Part shown: positions 22,905 to 35,408 of the stretch, one piece after another
Layout: each line of letters starts with the position of its first letter
Position numbering within the stretch: the stretch's first letter is position 1
From: Acanthamoeba sp. SK_2022b
Taxonomy: Eukaryota > Discosea > Longamoebia > Acanthamoebidae
Direction: 5' to 3'
Assembly: GCA_027943245.1 (NCBI GenBank)
Contig: JANDJZ010000119.1
Span: forward strand, 62,001-126,000
DNA length: 64,000 nucleotides
Position numbers and translations under genes: made by a program
Notes under the pieces: generated by a model
Told to the model about the DNA's origin: nothing
The model's input: the letters and a program-made list of their open reading frames with translations, nothing else
Database searches by the model: none

Positions 22905-25428
22905 TCAGAAGATGTCGTTGGTGTTGGGCGGGATGACCACCTCGCCGGGGTTCTCGAGCCTGGCGAGCTCCTGCTCCAGAACGGCGAGTCGCTCGGGCGA
23001 GCAGGCGGCAGGCGTGGTGAACTCCATCAGGTATTCGCACTTGTTCGGCTCCTGCTCGAAGGGTCAGAAAACAAAACGCAGACGACCACGCAAGCACAAG
23101 CAAGCGGGCGAAGAGAAGATGGACGCGGGGGGAGGGGGCACGTGCCTGGACGGAGAGAACTGTGTTGGTGTCGCTGCAGATGAGGTCAACGATTGTCTTA
23201 CGATCGGGACCGTTCCAGCATCGCTCGCCGCCGGTGTACTCCATCCGCGTGTGCTCCGGATTGAGCCACGAGCCACACTCTCTGCACCCGTCTGAGCGTG
23301 AGCGACACACGTACGTGGCAGAGCTCTGCCCAACCGGATAGAGGGGGGAGCAAGAGGCGCACCCGAGGCGCGTGTGCTGCTGCTTGACCTCCTTGAAGGG
23401 GGTCAGCTTGTAGGTGTACTGGTTGGTCTTCAGCTCGAAGGTCTTGTCGCGGATGCCGTGGAACGCGTCCTCTCCTGTGTCGCAATTGGCGCACGCGAAT
23501 GAGGCTCGGCGTTGTCGACGCTTGGGTTGAGGGGGGGATGCAGCCGTACCGATATCGAGCTTGAAGTAGTCCTCCAGCTCGTTTATTACCCTGACCGCGT
23601 CCTCGATCTCGCGCCTGGCATCGCTGAGCCTCCTGCGCAGCTCCTTCAGATCTGCCAAGCGACCCCGCCCACCACGCCGGTCAAGTGAGGTGAGAACGAC
23701 CGGACACCACTCGACTCACGTTTAGCTAGTCGGGAAAGGAGAACGGAGCGAGCGAGAGAGAGAGAGAGAGAGAGAGGGCATGAAGAAGCGAGAAAACAAA
23801 AAGCGGAGTCGATGATAAATGCGCAATGCGTGGTCACCTGACATCTTGACCTCTCCGGAGAGAGGCCAGGAGGTGGTGGAGGCGGAGGGAGAGGAGGAGG
23901 CAAAGCCGAGGAAGCGCCACAGGCTTGCGAGAACGCCTTCCTCGGCCTCCACTCCTCTCTCCCTTTTCTCTTTGGCTTTGGAGGCCTTGTACTCTACGTT
24001 CAAAATTTTCATACACACACATATGAATCTTCTGTAGATCACGCCACGTCGCGCACCCACGCATCCACAGACGAGGGGAGAACGAGAGAGAGAGAGAGAG
24101 AGAGAGAGACCACGCCAATGACGAGGGGGGGAGGGGAAAGAGAGATAGGAAGGAGTGAGGGGGCGGCCGTACCGGCGACGTCCTTTTCGGCCTGCTCGAG
24201 AGCCTCCTTGACGTCGTCGGTCCGCTCGAGAAGGATCTTGGGCTCTTCGGTACGTTGGCCGTTAGAGGCCTCTTCTCCATCATCACTATCGTCCACATCA
24301 TCGCCCTCGTCTTCGTCGTCAACTTCGTCGTAACCTTCGTCGTCCTCGTCTTCTTCGTCGGCGATGTTCTCCTGATTCTCAGCCTGCTCCTGGCCCTCCT
24401 TGGGCTTGTACTGGGCCAGCAGCTCTTCAGCGGCCATGGCCTTGGCCTCCAGGCCATCCACTTGCGCTGCGACCAGCGGCCAGCCCACCACGACCCAAGC
24501 GTGTCAGCATTCACAACGGCAGGGAGCCAGCGCGTGGAGGGAGGGGGAAGGGAGGAGGGGAGTAGGACCTTGCAGGTCCTTCTCGTTTTGGTCCTTCTGG
24601 GCGATGCTTGCCTTGAGATCCTCGATCCGCTTCTGCTTCTCCTCGCGCACGGCCTTGGCCTCCGCCTCGTACTCGCGTCTGATCTCCAGACCCTGTGTGC
24701 GGAGAGGTCGCATGGCGAACGAGCGATGAGCAAGCTTAAGCAGGATCGACGCGGAAAGCTTCGCGCGCGCATAACTAGGGGAGCAGGCGGGCAACCTTCT
24801 TGAAGGCCTCGATCTCCTGCCTCTTGGCGTTACGAGTGTCCTCACCGAGCGCGTAGCAGGTGTCCTGGCACTTCGCCTGGCTGCTGTATTCATCGCTCCC
24901 ATCGCAGCAATCTGGACGAACGGGGCCCGCACGACAAACGGCAGCGAGAGGTGAGTGAAGATGGGAAGGGGGACCAGCGCTGAAGGGGCTCGCGTACCGC
25001 AGATGCCATCGTTGACGCGAGAGGAGAAGAGCGAGAGGCCAATGTGGCCGCGGTTGGCGCAGAAGAAGCGGCCGTTCTCGCAGGCGCTGGTACCGGGCTC
25101 GTCGCTGCCGTCTGCGCAGTCGCAGTAGTCGTCATTTACTTTCGATAGCGGGAGATTCGTCTTCGAACCGTCCTTGCACGCGAACGTCTGGCCGCTGTAC
25201 AGCGCCGCATCTGCTCACCCACCAAGTAGATCGATTAATTTGCGCCATGATTTAACGAACTATTTTTCCCATGGGAGGAGCGACAAGCAGCGTAGCGCCC
25301 CCCCCCCCAACAGGAACAACCGATAGAGTACCCGAAGGATGAACCCCTCGGAGATCGGCAGCGGCATAAGAGACGGCAACCACCAGTAGCAGGGTAAAGA
25401 GCGTGAGGAGGCCCAAGTGTCGTCCCAT
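22905..25428 (-). CDS. PRKCSH: Glucosidase II beta subunit (PRKCSH-like)
   Basis: ATG 25428 begins a signal peptide ([20 protein letters not shown]). Two LDL-receptor class A-like Cys modules follow: [20 protein letters not shown] (about 25070-25140) and RVNDGIC ... [11 protein letters not shown]. Then comes a long coiled coil ([20 protein letters not shown]), an acidic stretch of Asp/Glu (24260-24370), a second coil and the MRH lectin domain: [28 protein letters not shown] and a final Cys exon [13 protein letters not shown]. The family retains the catalytic alpha subunit in the ER, where the enzyme trims the inner glucoses of N-glycans during calnexin quality control, and its MRH domain binds mannose. 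Oddly, the predicted C-terminus is [10 protein letters not shown] with no KDEL-type signal. Length and module order match the family. GA microsatellites lie in two introns. Confidence 0.9.
23753..23777. repeat. (GA)n microsatellite in intron of glucosidase II beta gene
   Basis: About 25 bp of uninterrupted GA; reads CT on the coding strand, compatible with a pyrimidine-rich intron element. Confidence 0.9.
24083..24109. repeat. (GA)n microsatellite in intron of glucosidase II beta gene
   Basis: About 26 bp of GA; CT on the coding strand, in the intron that follows the acidic exon. Confidence 0.9.
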
Positions 25429-26006
25429 TTCTTGCACGACGCAGCGCTCTGCTTTGCTTGTGCCTCTTGTGGTGACGTCACTCGATATAATGCAGAAGAA
25501 ACACAAATTTTCGGTTTTTTATTTGACTTTTTCGATATTTATTTCCTCACCAAGTGCCGCTTTAAAGCGGTGGGGTAAGCCTTGTCACTCAATAAGCGAC
25601 CCACCTTGTGGCGCACATTCCCACAGCCACTTTCTTCTGGTCCTTCTCTCGGCCTCTGGAAGAGACGCCGGCGGTGCTGGCTTTGGTGGCTGTTCCGTCA
25701 GCACGGGAAAAGCGAGAGGTATTCGGTAGCCAAGTGGCGTGAATCACCCCAGAGGGCTGCGCGGATACGCCAGGTGGCGCCAGCGCAACCCCCTGCACGA
25801 CGAGCTCGCGACCTACCTCACCCTCAGCCGGTCTTCTCTTCTGTTTTTCACAGCTCGCCCTCACATCCTTCGTTTCTCTCTGCCACCCCTCTCTCCGTGT
25901 CCAGCCGTCTTTGCACGTCGTCCACCTTGCCATATCTTTCGATCTGGCCAACGAGAAGAAATAATCAAGCAGCAGCAATCAAAAGCAGATCAACCACACG
26001 AGAAAG

Positions 26007-27789
26007 ATGGATCTGAGTAGCAATTTGACGACTGTGGTGCGAATCACACAGCAAGAGGAGCAGTACCTCAAGGCAACGGGACTCGATCGGGTGCTTTCGA
26101 ATCTAGTGTCACAGCTGTACATACACAAGCCTGAAGATGCCATCAGATTCATGATCAACTACCTCCAGCACACTCAGACAGAGCGGAATTCGATCTCCTT
26201 CTCCGGCGCTTCATCGTCGTCTTCGTCCTTCTCTTCTTCTTTCTCCCCCTCGACTTCATCGTCTGTGGTCTCGCTGCAAGTGAATGGTAGCCCGCAGACC
26301 CTCAGCGCCGGGGACGAAGACAATGGCTCTGTGGAAATGGAGCAGGAGAAGAAGGGCGCTGGAAATCACCTCGACCAGAGCGGCGAATACGGCCGCGAGG
26401 ACATGCAAGTCACGTCGCCCGATGGCGGCCCTGTGGATATCGACCCGACGTTGAGTGGCAATCGATCCCTGCAGCGCCGCAGGATGGCCATCTCATCCGA
26501 GCCGGTAGATCTGAGTGGCTTCGACTCAGACCACCCCGGCAATGGTGTACCCAACACCCCCAAGAGTCCCGAGACACTGCAGGCTCTCGAGGAGGCGCTG
26601 CGCACCAACGTCCTTTTCGCTCACCTCGAGGAAGACGAGCGCAGACAAGTGTTTGATGCCATGGTGGAGGTCAAGTTCAACGCCAACGACATCATCATCC
26701 AGCAGGGCGACGAGGGCGACAACTTCTACGTCGTCGAGTCGGGCGAATGCGAGATCTGGATCGCTAAGGAGGGCCACCCTGCACAGCGGGTCAGCGTGGT
26801 GAGGGAGGGTGGCAGCTTCGGCGAGCTGGCCCTCATCTACGGTACTCAAAGAGCTGCTACCGTAAAGGTACAAGCTTCCTCAATCTCTTTTTCATTTGTG
26901 CCAAATCGGCAGCACGCGCGTTGCTCTTCTCTTTTGATGAGTTCAACGAGAAAATCCATTGCGCTTACTGAGACTTCTTCGCGTTAGGCTGCCACGGATG
27001 TGACGCTGTGGGCTATCGATCGCGTCACCTACAGGAGAATCTTGATGGGAGCGACTATCAAGAAGCGAAAGATGTACGAGGGCTTCCTGGAGAAAGTGCC
27101 CATTCTCGGTACCGTCTCCCCGCCCCTTCGTTGCGTTGCTATGCTTGCCCTAACGCTGCATTCCAGCACCACTCAACCACTGGGAGAGACTCACCGTCGC
27201 CGACGCATTGGAGCCGGAGGTCTATCACGACGGCGAAGTGATCATTCGCCAGGGCGAGCGGGGCGACTCTTTCTTCATCATCGTTGACGTATGTTGCTCT
27301 TTGTTCTGCCTCTCAGTGTTCTCCTTGCGTCAAAGTCTTCCTTTCTCAACTGCACTCTTTCTTGTGCACAATCTCCCGAGCTCACGGTTGGTTCCCTGTT
27401 CTTCTTCACGGCAGGGCGAGACGAAGGTTTCGCAGGTGAACGAACAGGGCGAGGTGGAGGTCGCTCGTCTATATCCCTCTTCGTACTTCGGCGAGATTGC
27501 CCTCCTCACCGACAGGCCCAGAGCCGCCACCGTCACCGCCATCGGCAACGTCAAGGTTCGCAGCAGTTGCACAGCGTCCTTCTTTTGCCGGCCTTCCTGC
27601 AACACTCCACTTCGCGCTTCTGCTGCTTCTGGTCTGCTGCCGGCAAGAAACCAACCTTCCTCCCTGTTCATGCGCGTGCAGGTGGTGAAGATGGACAGGG
27701 ACCGCTTCAACCGAGTGATGGGCCCGTGCGAAGAAATTTTGAGGAGGAACATGGAGATCTACAACCAGTACATCTCTACCAAGATCTAG
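26007..27789 (+). CDS. cAMP-dependent protein kinase regulatory subunit
   Basis: The exons join(26007..26867,26988..27109,27167..27288,27415..27555,27682..27789) close in frame. The N-terminus (about residues 30-60: [12 protein letters not shown]) resembles the dimerization/docking helices. A Ser-rich linker precedes the inhibitor site RRRMAISS (about residue 160), where Ala sits at the phospho-acceptor place, so it is a pseudosubstrate as in type I subunits. Two cyclic-nucleotide-binding domains follow. Phosphate-binding cassettes are [15 protein letters not shown] and [16 protein letters not shown], each with the Glu and Arg that contact cAMP. The protein would hold the catalytic subunit inactive until cAMP binds both sites. 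In amoebae PKA acts in stress and encystment responses (family knowledge, not seen here). ATG 26007 follows a purine-rich leader without nearby in-frame ATG. Confidence 0.95.
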
Positions 27790-28091
27790 GCCGTTATGGA
27801 CAACAAGGATGGGGGCCTGGGTATCAGACAACTGCTAGAGTATACTCGACCAACACGACCGACCGTGGGTAACCAGCATCAGGGGGAAATTATCAGCTCG
27901 CGGCAATCACCACGCGTCTGGGCGGTGTGTGTGTGTGAGTGTGTACAGAGTGGTGTTGAGGAGGCGTTCAGGACGAGGTTTCACCCAACATGTACTTCCG
28001 GTTCTTGTTCCGTTCTGGGCGTCATCCTGCGTGTGCAATTAAAAAAAAAACTCACAAAGATCTCCAACTGCGCAAACGAGAGACTGGAGCC

Positions 28092-30619
28092 ATGTTGCTG
28101 GTGGGGCTGTGCGTGGAGTACATAGCTTCTCATCTGGGTACATACCCACATGATGCGCTCGAAGCACTGCCAGTGGAGTTGCGATCTGCAGTGCTCGGCC
28201 ACCTGTTACAGAGGATGAAGCTCGAGGAGGTTGATTTCTCAGCTCTAATGGGCAAAGAGGGGCAAACACCGGTCATTGACGTGCTTGATCTGTCCGCCTC
28301 GCCCTATGAGGAGACTCGGCATGGACCCTCGGCACAGCTTCTCAAGCACATTGGTGCCTGCGCTCCCCATCTGAAAGAATTGGTACACCCCCAGATGAAG
28401 TGTTTTCGCATCTTCCATCTTGTAACCTCCCCTTCTCAGCGATTGAAGAACTGCCGAGTCCTCGACGACGCTCTGGTGAAGGTGATGGTGGAAGCCCTGC
28501 CACAACTGGAAGCGCTCTACCTCTCTGGGGCTATGGGCATCACGGACAAAGCCATCCTCTATGTTCGGGACAAGTACCACACGCCACGATCTCTCCTTCT
28601 CCCCGGAACATCACTCACGAGCTCACCGGATGCTCTTGCACTCGTGTCGTCTATCATCTCTTTACGTGCTTGTTCGCAGAATGGGAACCCGGCTGAAGCA
28701 TTTGAAGCTCAATACGCCCAACAAGCTAACCTCGCCCGCCCTCAACCAGCTCCTCATCTCCACCCCTAATCTTCGCAGCCTGTCAGTCAACAGTGCAGCC
28801 GCCCTCACCGATGCCATAGTGCGTTTTACGGCCATGCCCCTCCCCTTCCCAGGCTTCCCAGGTTTACTTGAAGTGCCCCTCCTCGCAGATTGGAGTGGTA
28901 GCAGACGACTGCAAGGAGCTTGTTACCCTCGATATCCAGAACAGCCCTAACCTCACCGATAAGACTCTCGAGTACATCGCTAACGGCACTGGTACGCTCG
29001 CCACTGGCCGCGTTTGCGCGCCTCATGCGTGCCCCCCCTGTTTATCAGCGCATCTCTTCCTGCTACATGTGGCCGACCAGACGGACAAGGTGGCCTGCGC
29101 AAGCTCAAGTCGCTCACCCTCGGCTGCAATCGTCTGACGGGAGTTCACCTCGATACTCTTGTGGCTTCGTGCAATCAACTCGAGATACTGTCACTTCCCA
29201 ATGCCTCCTTCAAGGACCCCGGCTACGGTGCTTCCTCGGCCTCTTCATTCTCTCTGGCTTCCGCTCACTCAATGACATCCTTCTTGCCTCCTTCCAGTGC
29301 TGGCGATCTCCAAACTCGCATCACTGCGTCAGCTGCATATCTACTCGTCGTGGTGCCTGATCACTCCGGAGGTTCTTCGAGCGCTCCTGCAAGGTATACG
29401 CCGCGAGGCCCTCCTGCGGCTTTGCCATTGACCTCACGTCCTCTCTTCAGGTTGTCCGCTGCTCGAGGCCCTATCCTTATGCCTGAGCACGAGCTCAGGG
29501 AACGCGTTTGAAACCTTCAAAGCTGTGCCCAACGGTCTCAGTGAGCTTGTTGTGGCCGCGTATGCAGAGCCGTTTGCTATGCAAGGGTCTACCATCACAG
29601 TTGCCGATGTCAAGAACATCATTGAAGGTACGGACTCTCTCGTCGTATTTGACCCTCAAATGGCCCGAGGCGTAACTCGTTCGGGGTCTTCTCTGCAGGA
29701 TGCCCAAGACTGCAGAAGCTCAACATCCACAATGCCGAAGTCGAAGTGCTGCCGCTAGTCTTGCAGGGCCTGTCGCAGTTGTGCAATCTGTTTTTGGGCT
29801 TTGTCGGTGACGCGATGGATGAAGAAGAGGTACGGAGTTCGGGCGGGCACAGTCATGTTGTTGTGCAACCTCACCCGTGCTTCCTTTCCCAGACCGGCGA
29901 TGAGCGAACCGAAGAAGAGAAAGCAGTGCTAGCGGTTAGGAAGAGCATCCTAGAAGAGCATGCGTCGGGGTCTCTTCCCATCGCCAGCGCATCGCTGCGC
30001 AAGCTGCGTCTCTCCGATTTGCCAACGTACCTTCCCCTTATGCGTGGTTGGTAGTTGAGCAAGCCTCTCGCTAACGCCTTCATCTCCGACTCTAGCAAGG
30101 AAGTGCTGACGCCAAAAGCGATGGCCAACATCGCCAAGAGCTCGCCCAAGCTGGAGGTGCTCAAGATAGCGCAGGCCCGGATAGGTCCCTGCCCGCCTGC
30201 ACGCGAGGGAGGTGATGAGAAACACTATCTTACAGGTTTCCTTTGCACAGACACCGATTCCGTGCTGAGCGCGCTGAGCGCGGCTCGCCCAGCGCTGCGC
30301 AAGGTGCAACTCTACCAGTGTGACAACGCCACCGATCAGGGCATCGTTACGCTCACCAAATCGTGCGGCCACAAGATCACTGGTAAGGCTCCTCTCCCGT
30401 CAGTGATCGCTTGCCAGAGCTGACATGCAGGCACATTGCTGGTCAAAAGGGCTTGACCTGCGCATGCTGCCGCACATCGGCGATGCCAGCCTGGAGGCCG
30501 TGTTCCGTAACTGCGGCCAACTGCGATCGCTGTTTACATCCCAGCACTCGAGGATCGCCTTCTCCACCGTTGCGCGAGTGACGAGGGAACATCCCTACGT
30601 CAACGTTTACCACTTCTGA
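28092..30619 (+). CDS. Leucine-rich-repeat protein (AMN1/RAD7-like layout)
   Basis: The N-terminus MLLVGLCVEYIASHL ... ALPVELRSAVLGHLLQR resembles the short helical start of RAD7/F-box-type LRR proteins. About ten cysteine-poor LRRs follow over many exons: LKNCRVLDDALVKVM, LPQLEALYLSGAMGITD, LRSLSVNSAAALTDA, LVTLDIQNSPNLTDKTL, LKSLTLGCNRLTGVHLDTLV, LEILSLPNASF, LEVLKIAQ and LRKVQLYQCDNATDQGIVTL. The last exon ends HPYVNVYHF. The repeat type (x-L-x-L-x-x-C/N ... hD) is that of AMN1 and F-box LRR substrate receptors, but no clear F-box is seen, so a role as ubiquitin-ligase adaptor is inference. The start could be one exon upstream, since the frame stays open to 27990. Confidence 0.78.
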
Positions 30620-30921
30620 GCCTCTCCCGTGGCCGATTGAGATTCTTCGCGTTGCGTGGTCGCCGCAGAAATTCGCCAGCAATCTGCCGCGGCTCAGCTG
30701 TGATATGAGTTACCATATGCGTGCAACCATCAACTCCGCGCATAAAGTGTCCTCCCACGGTAGTTGTGCGCGGGTAAAGGTAAATGTAGCCGCCGCCAAT
30801 CCCAACACTCCCGGAGTGGCGTGCTTAATTGCGCGGGGAGCTCGTTTTTGAGGTTGTTCGGGCCCTTCAGTTTGCTTTGCCCCACCAGACCAAACACCCA
30901 ACCGCTCCCGCCACAACCACA

Positions 30922-32921
30922 ATGTCCCCAACCAGTCGATCTTCAAACGGCCGTTCGGCTTCGCCGTTCGCCCGTCTCGCTTTCTTCGCACTGTGCAGCG
31001 CTATCTTCTCGGTCGTATGCTTCTCCGGCGTGGCCGTGGCCCAAGAAGACGGACCGGTGGTCGATACGACCTATGGTCCCGTGCGGGGCATCTACCAGGT
31101 CGATAAGGGTAACCTTACCCGCGCCTTCCTCGGCGTCCCCTTCGCTGCCCCGCCGGTCCGCTTTGCCGCAGCAACCGCGCCTGCGACGTGGACCGAAGCC
31201 ATCAACGCCACCAGCTGGCCTGCCCCGTGCGTGCAGCCGGGTATTACGACGGGCAAGGAGGACTGCCTCTACCTCAACGTGTTCACTCCGCGGGACGCGA
31301 GTCAGGGCGACAATTTGCCTGTGATGGTGTACGTCCACGGCGGCAGGTACTGGACTGGGGAGTCTGACCAGTATGAGGGCGCCTACCTCTCCGGAAACGG
31401 CCGTGTGGTCTTGGTCACGATTCAGGTGAGCACCTCCACGGACCTTAGGAGTTAGGAGACGCGCTTTATTTTATTTTTGTTATTTGTGTGTCGTTAAGGG
31501 TAGACATGGCGAACCTGTGACTGTGTTAACCTGTACGTTGAATATGTAATGTGATGATTCACAGTATCGTCTGAACATCTTCGGGTTCTTCGCCACTCCG
31601 GAACTTCAAGCGAACAACAGCCTCAACCTCGGCATGCAGGACCAGCGTCTGGCCCTGCACTGGGTGCAGGACAACATCGCCGCCTTTGGCGGCAACCCTG
31701 AGCAGGTCACCCTCTTCGGAGAGAGCGCCGGCGCCGGTTCGGCCCTGTTGCACCTCATGATCAACCCTCCCGGCGAGTCCGTGTCGCCCGACAAGCTCTT
31801 CAAGCGCGTCATCCTCCAGAGCACGTGGCAGTGGGTGCTGCCCACGCTCAGCCAGAGCAAGGACGCGTCGCTCTCGTGGTCGGCCCAGGTGGGCTGCAAT
31901 CAGTCGACGACCGCCGAGGTGTTGGCGTGCATGCGCGATCTCTCCGCCAGCGCGATCGTCCCTCTGGCGACCACGCCTCAGATCAACTACTTCCAGCCGC
32001 TCGTTGATGGCGACTTCCTCGAGGACCAGCCTCTCGTCCTCATCAAGAAGGGTCGCTACGCTTCCAACGTGACTGTTGTCATGGGTTACAACGCCGACGA
32101 GGGCAACTTCATGGCCAGCAGCCGTCTCGGCTTCAAGGGCCCCACCGACAACATCACTGAGACCGATTTCCTCATGGGCGCCAAGAACAGGAGCCTGGCG
32201 TACTGGCTCAGCGAGTCTGAGATGAACGACGTCATCAGCTGGTACAGCGCTTCGACCGCCAAGCTGGGCTACTGGTATGGTCTGGGCAAGATTCTTGGTA
32301 CATCCCGTCCTCCTCCTCCTCCTGACCGATGTGGTTGCTTATGCACCTCTTCGTATGCAGGTGACTTTTACATCATCTGCCCGTCGATCCTTGCTGCGCC
32401 TTATCTCGTCGATAACGCCGTCAACGAGACCATCTACACCTACGTGTGGGTACGATAAACGTCTTCGTCCTGGTTTCCAATTCGAGCGCATGTTCACAAT
32501 CGATTCGCCCCTATGGTTATGCTCTTGGCAGAACCACACCAGCTCCAACTATGGCAAGCCGTACGAGGGCGCCGCGCATGGTAACGAGCTCGTCTACATC
32601 TTTAACAGCACTGTCTACACTCCGGGCTACACCTTCGACGCTGTCGATCTCGCCCTGGTCTACCGCATGATCAATTCGTGGGCCACCATTGCCACCCAGG
32701 GCGCGCCACAGGCCGGCTGGCCCGCTTACAACGCCACCAAGACTGATGCCTTCCTGTGGCAGCAGTCCACCGTCGACTACGATCTGACTCAGGCCGCTAC
32801 CATTCCGTTCGCCAAGTTGAGCCCTCTCTGCGACAAGTGGGCAGCCTATTTTAACGCCTCCTCTGCGCCCCAGGACAGTGGCGCCGCGTCTGTCCGCTCC
32901 TTCTTGTCCTCCCTCTTCTAG
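30922..32921 (+). CDS. Secreted type-B carboxylesterase (cholinesterase-like fold)
   Basis: The exons join(30922..31425,31565..32297,32361..32449,32532..32921) give 571 residues, usual for the family. A long basic N-terminus is followed by a hydrophobic signal (about residues 22-43, LAFFALCSAIFSVVCFSGVA). Type-B motifs: FLGVPFAAPPVRF, EDCLYLNVF and the oxyanion-hole HGGRYWTG. The nucleophile lies in TLFGESAGAGS, the acid in GYNADEGNF, the His in GAAHGNELVYIF (the last splice, 32449/32532, restores the segment YTYVWNHTS). Several Asn-x-Ser/Thr sites fit a secreted or lysosomal glycoprotein. The enzyme should hydrolyse carboxylic esters. Sequence alone does not say whether choline esters are used; the gorge aromatics were not assessed. 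No GPI or membrane tail is visible, the protein ending SVRSFLSSLF. Confidence 0.94.
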
Positions 32922-33000
32922 AAGGCGGGCAACAAGAAAAATCAAGTTGATATTTATTTTTATTATCTATACATAAAAAAACCTTCCCCAATCTGTAGAA

Positions 33001-34703
33001 ATGGCGCGAGGAGCCGACTCACAGGGCCGATCTTCCAAGCCGCCTCAAGGGCATGTTCGCCACTCGTTCGATAGCACTGGGCCTTATGTGCAAGCATCTC
33101 TGGCCATCTTAGTGGTAAGCACCGCGATTGTGTGGAATTATTCTTCTTCTACGCCCCCTCAGCACATATCGCAAGCCTTCAACACCGTGGCCTCTCCACC
33201 GGCTCTCACACTACGGCCCGAGCTCAAAGTGCAGGTTGACGATTTCGACACAATCTTTGCCCAACTGTGGGCGAGCAAGAGCCCCCACCTCAAGTATGCG
33301 TTCGACTCCCGTACTGTGACAACCAAGTTCATAGAGGTCCAGCTGCCCTCGTCGACGATATCGTTCGCAATTCAGAAAGTAGAAGGCAGGAAGCACAGGT
33401 ACCAACAACTGCTGGTGCAGACTCAGAGCACATCACGTGTGGCCGACGCTTGGTGCGCTTCCACCGCAGACCCATCAACCCCGTCGCGGAGCTGCCCGAG
33501 GTGCTGCAGCCCTTTACGATGGACTGCAGCGCGTTCGATTTCAACCAGAAGGACGCCAGCGAGGTGCTGTTCACGATAGCCGTCACTCCGTCACCTTCGT
33601 CGGCCCAAACAACGCACGAGCACACGCACCAACGGACGGAGGAGTGGACCAGCAAGCTGGCCGGAGTGCTTGTCAATAGTCATCCGTTCTCCTACGGCTG
33701 CGTTGTGGTGGTCGTGCGCACGGCTAGCCGGCTTCCACAGGCACAGGGTTCTCCACTTGAAAAGGACTCCCCGCCCCTTCGCACAAGTGCTCACCTTTTT
33801 TTCTTCGATCGTTCGCCACACAGGTGCTGACGCAGGAAGCGATCGAAGTCGGCCTCTTGTTGGCAGCCCAGAGTACCGAGGGCTTGCGTGTGGGCTACAA
33901 CTCACTTGGCGGTACTGTGCTCACACCCTCCCATCAAACCGCAGCCCTGGTCAGCGGTTGGGACCAAGGTGAGCTAATGCTCGGTCATGTGCTGGGCAGG
34001 AGGGGCCTCAGTCAACCATCTGCACTTCCAGGGCTGGTACTTCAACGCCACACCCGATGGACAATTGCCGGTGGAAACAGCCCCCTACGTGCCGCTGCGA
34101 TCACACTCTGGCCTGACGATCTCCCAGTCCCAAGGTATGCCCTTTGTAGCCGAGTATATTTAAAGATGTAGCTCGACGGTGGCCCTCTGGTTTTCTCAAC
34201 GTTTGTTTGCGTGCCGTCAGGCTATCCCGTTCGGTCGATCCTGTTCTCCGCATCCGAAGACGTGCCACTAGGCGAGCTTGCTTCATCCATTTATTCGTGC
34301 GTGGACGATCTGCTACGGCACAACATTCCCCACAACCTCGTCTTCGCCAGCGGCGGGCGGAGGTACCCAGTGTCCTGTCCCCTGTGGGCACTGATGATGC
34401 TGATCTTTGCCATTACGCGGTACAGGGCGTTCATCATCCCTCGCAGGTTCGCGGTGCCCAACCGGTGGGGTCAACGGGCGGGCTTTCCTGAAGTGGCTGG
34501 TCAGATTGTCACGGTAAGTTCTGTGCTACCGAGAGTCATGCACCACCGCATCGCTCTCACACTGCAAGTCACTCCAGGTGTCAGATGACGCGTTTGAAGG
34601 GCTAGGAAGCCCCGCCGACGTGCTAGAGTGGCTTACGGCCTTGTCTCTCCCCCAAGAGGATTTCGCCGGCGTGGTGGCGCGGTGTGTCCTCGACCAGAGG
34701 TGA
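33001..34703 (+). CDS. GDP-D-glucose / GDP-L-galactose phosphorylase-like enzyme (GDPGP1/VTC2 family)
   Basis: Exon 1 (33001-33114) joins to 33163 and gives a start of basic residues. Family segments in order: FDTIFAQLWASKSPHLKYAF, RRPINPVAELPEVLQPF, CSAFDFNQKDASEVLF and LVNSHPFSYGCVVVV. Next is GLRVGYNSLGG and then the histidine-triad-like catalytic motif ASVNHLHFQGWYF, in which the central His is nucleotidylated. The C-terminal part shows CVDDLLRHNIPHNLVFASG, RRFAVPNRWGQRAGFPEVAGQIV and DVLEWLTALSLPQEDF. Plant VTC2 uses GDP-L-galactose in ascorbate synthesis; the animal enzyme uses GDP-D-glucose to prevent misuse of that sugar nucleotide. Sequence by eye cannot choose between them. Some internal exon borders (33400-33600, 34370-34440) were placed by similarity only. 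It follows the esterase stop by 80 bp. Confidence 0.86.
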
Positions 34704-35408
34704 CGTCACGCGGAACGGACTCAGAGGAGATCGGCTTTGGCGATGTAACGGTACACGTGCTCGGTATCTGTTGCCGCCCTTCCCTTTTTCAAGAACGCAC
34801 GTGGAACGTCAGTCATTGGCTGGTTAGCCGGATTGGTGCTCTCGTATCCGGGTTGCCAAAAACGTGCCAGATGTCGACAAATGTTCAGCGCTCCCACCAA
34901 TGAATGAAGCGAATCCCAGCTCCAGCAGCTGGGCTATTGGGTGGCGGACGATATAAGGAAATAATCCCAGAGGTGGACTTGCACGCGCGGCTCTTTTCGC
35001 TCAACTTTCCACATCCGACGCGAACGCGACGAGTGTCAGACACAGAGGGTAGGCCACTGCATACCTGACCCAGCGGGAAGGTGCCTGGTTGGTGCTGCCG
35101 CGCGAGGTTCGGACCTGGGCGCGAACCAAACTACCTGCCTGGCAGGCGGCCGCGAGCTGCCACCTCCACGGAGGTTGCCGTGGCGCAAGCCTCGCGAGAC
35201 GAGCACAGCGCTTTTCCGCCCCTACATTTACATCAAGCCGCTACGCTTGCTCTCTTTGCCTCTTCAAGGACAGCTGTGCCCCAACAGGTGTCGGGCACCT
35301 AAAGCACGGCAGTTAGCCGTGCTAACGTCACAACTTGTGCCACCCCACGTGGACACTACAACGCCGCAGCGCTCGCCGCGAGCGAGGAGGTTGTCCACCA
35401 TCGGCGTA
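34704..35408. other. Long gap; nothing firmly identified
   Basis: About 700 bp between the phosphorylase stop and the first supported RFX exon. Only short open frames without recognisable domains are seen on either strand. It may hold promoter, 5' UTR or an unrecognised first exon of the next gene. Confidence 0.5.

Noticed and set aside
30829..30921. N-terminal extension of the esterase
   Set aside because: The frame is open but has no ATG before 30922, and the signal peptide follows well from the 30922 start.
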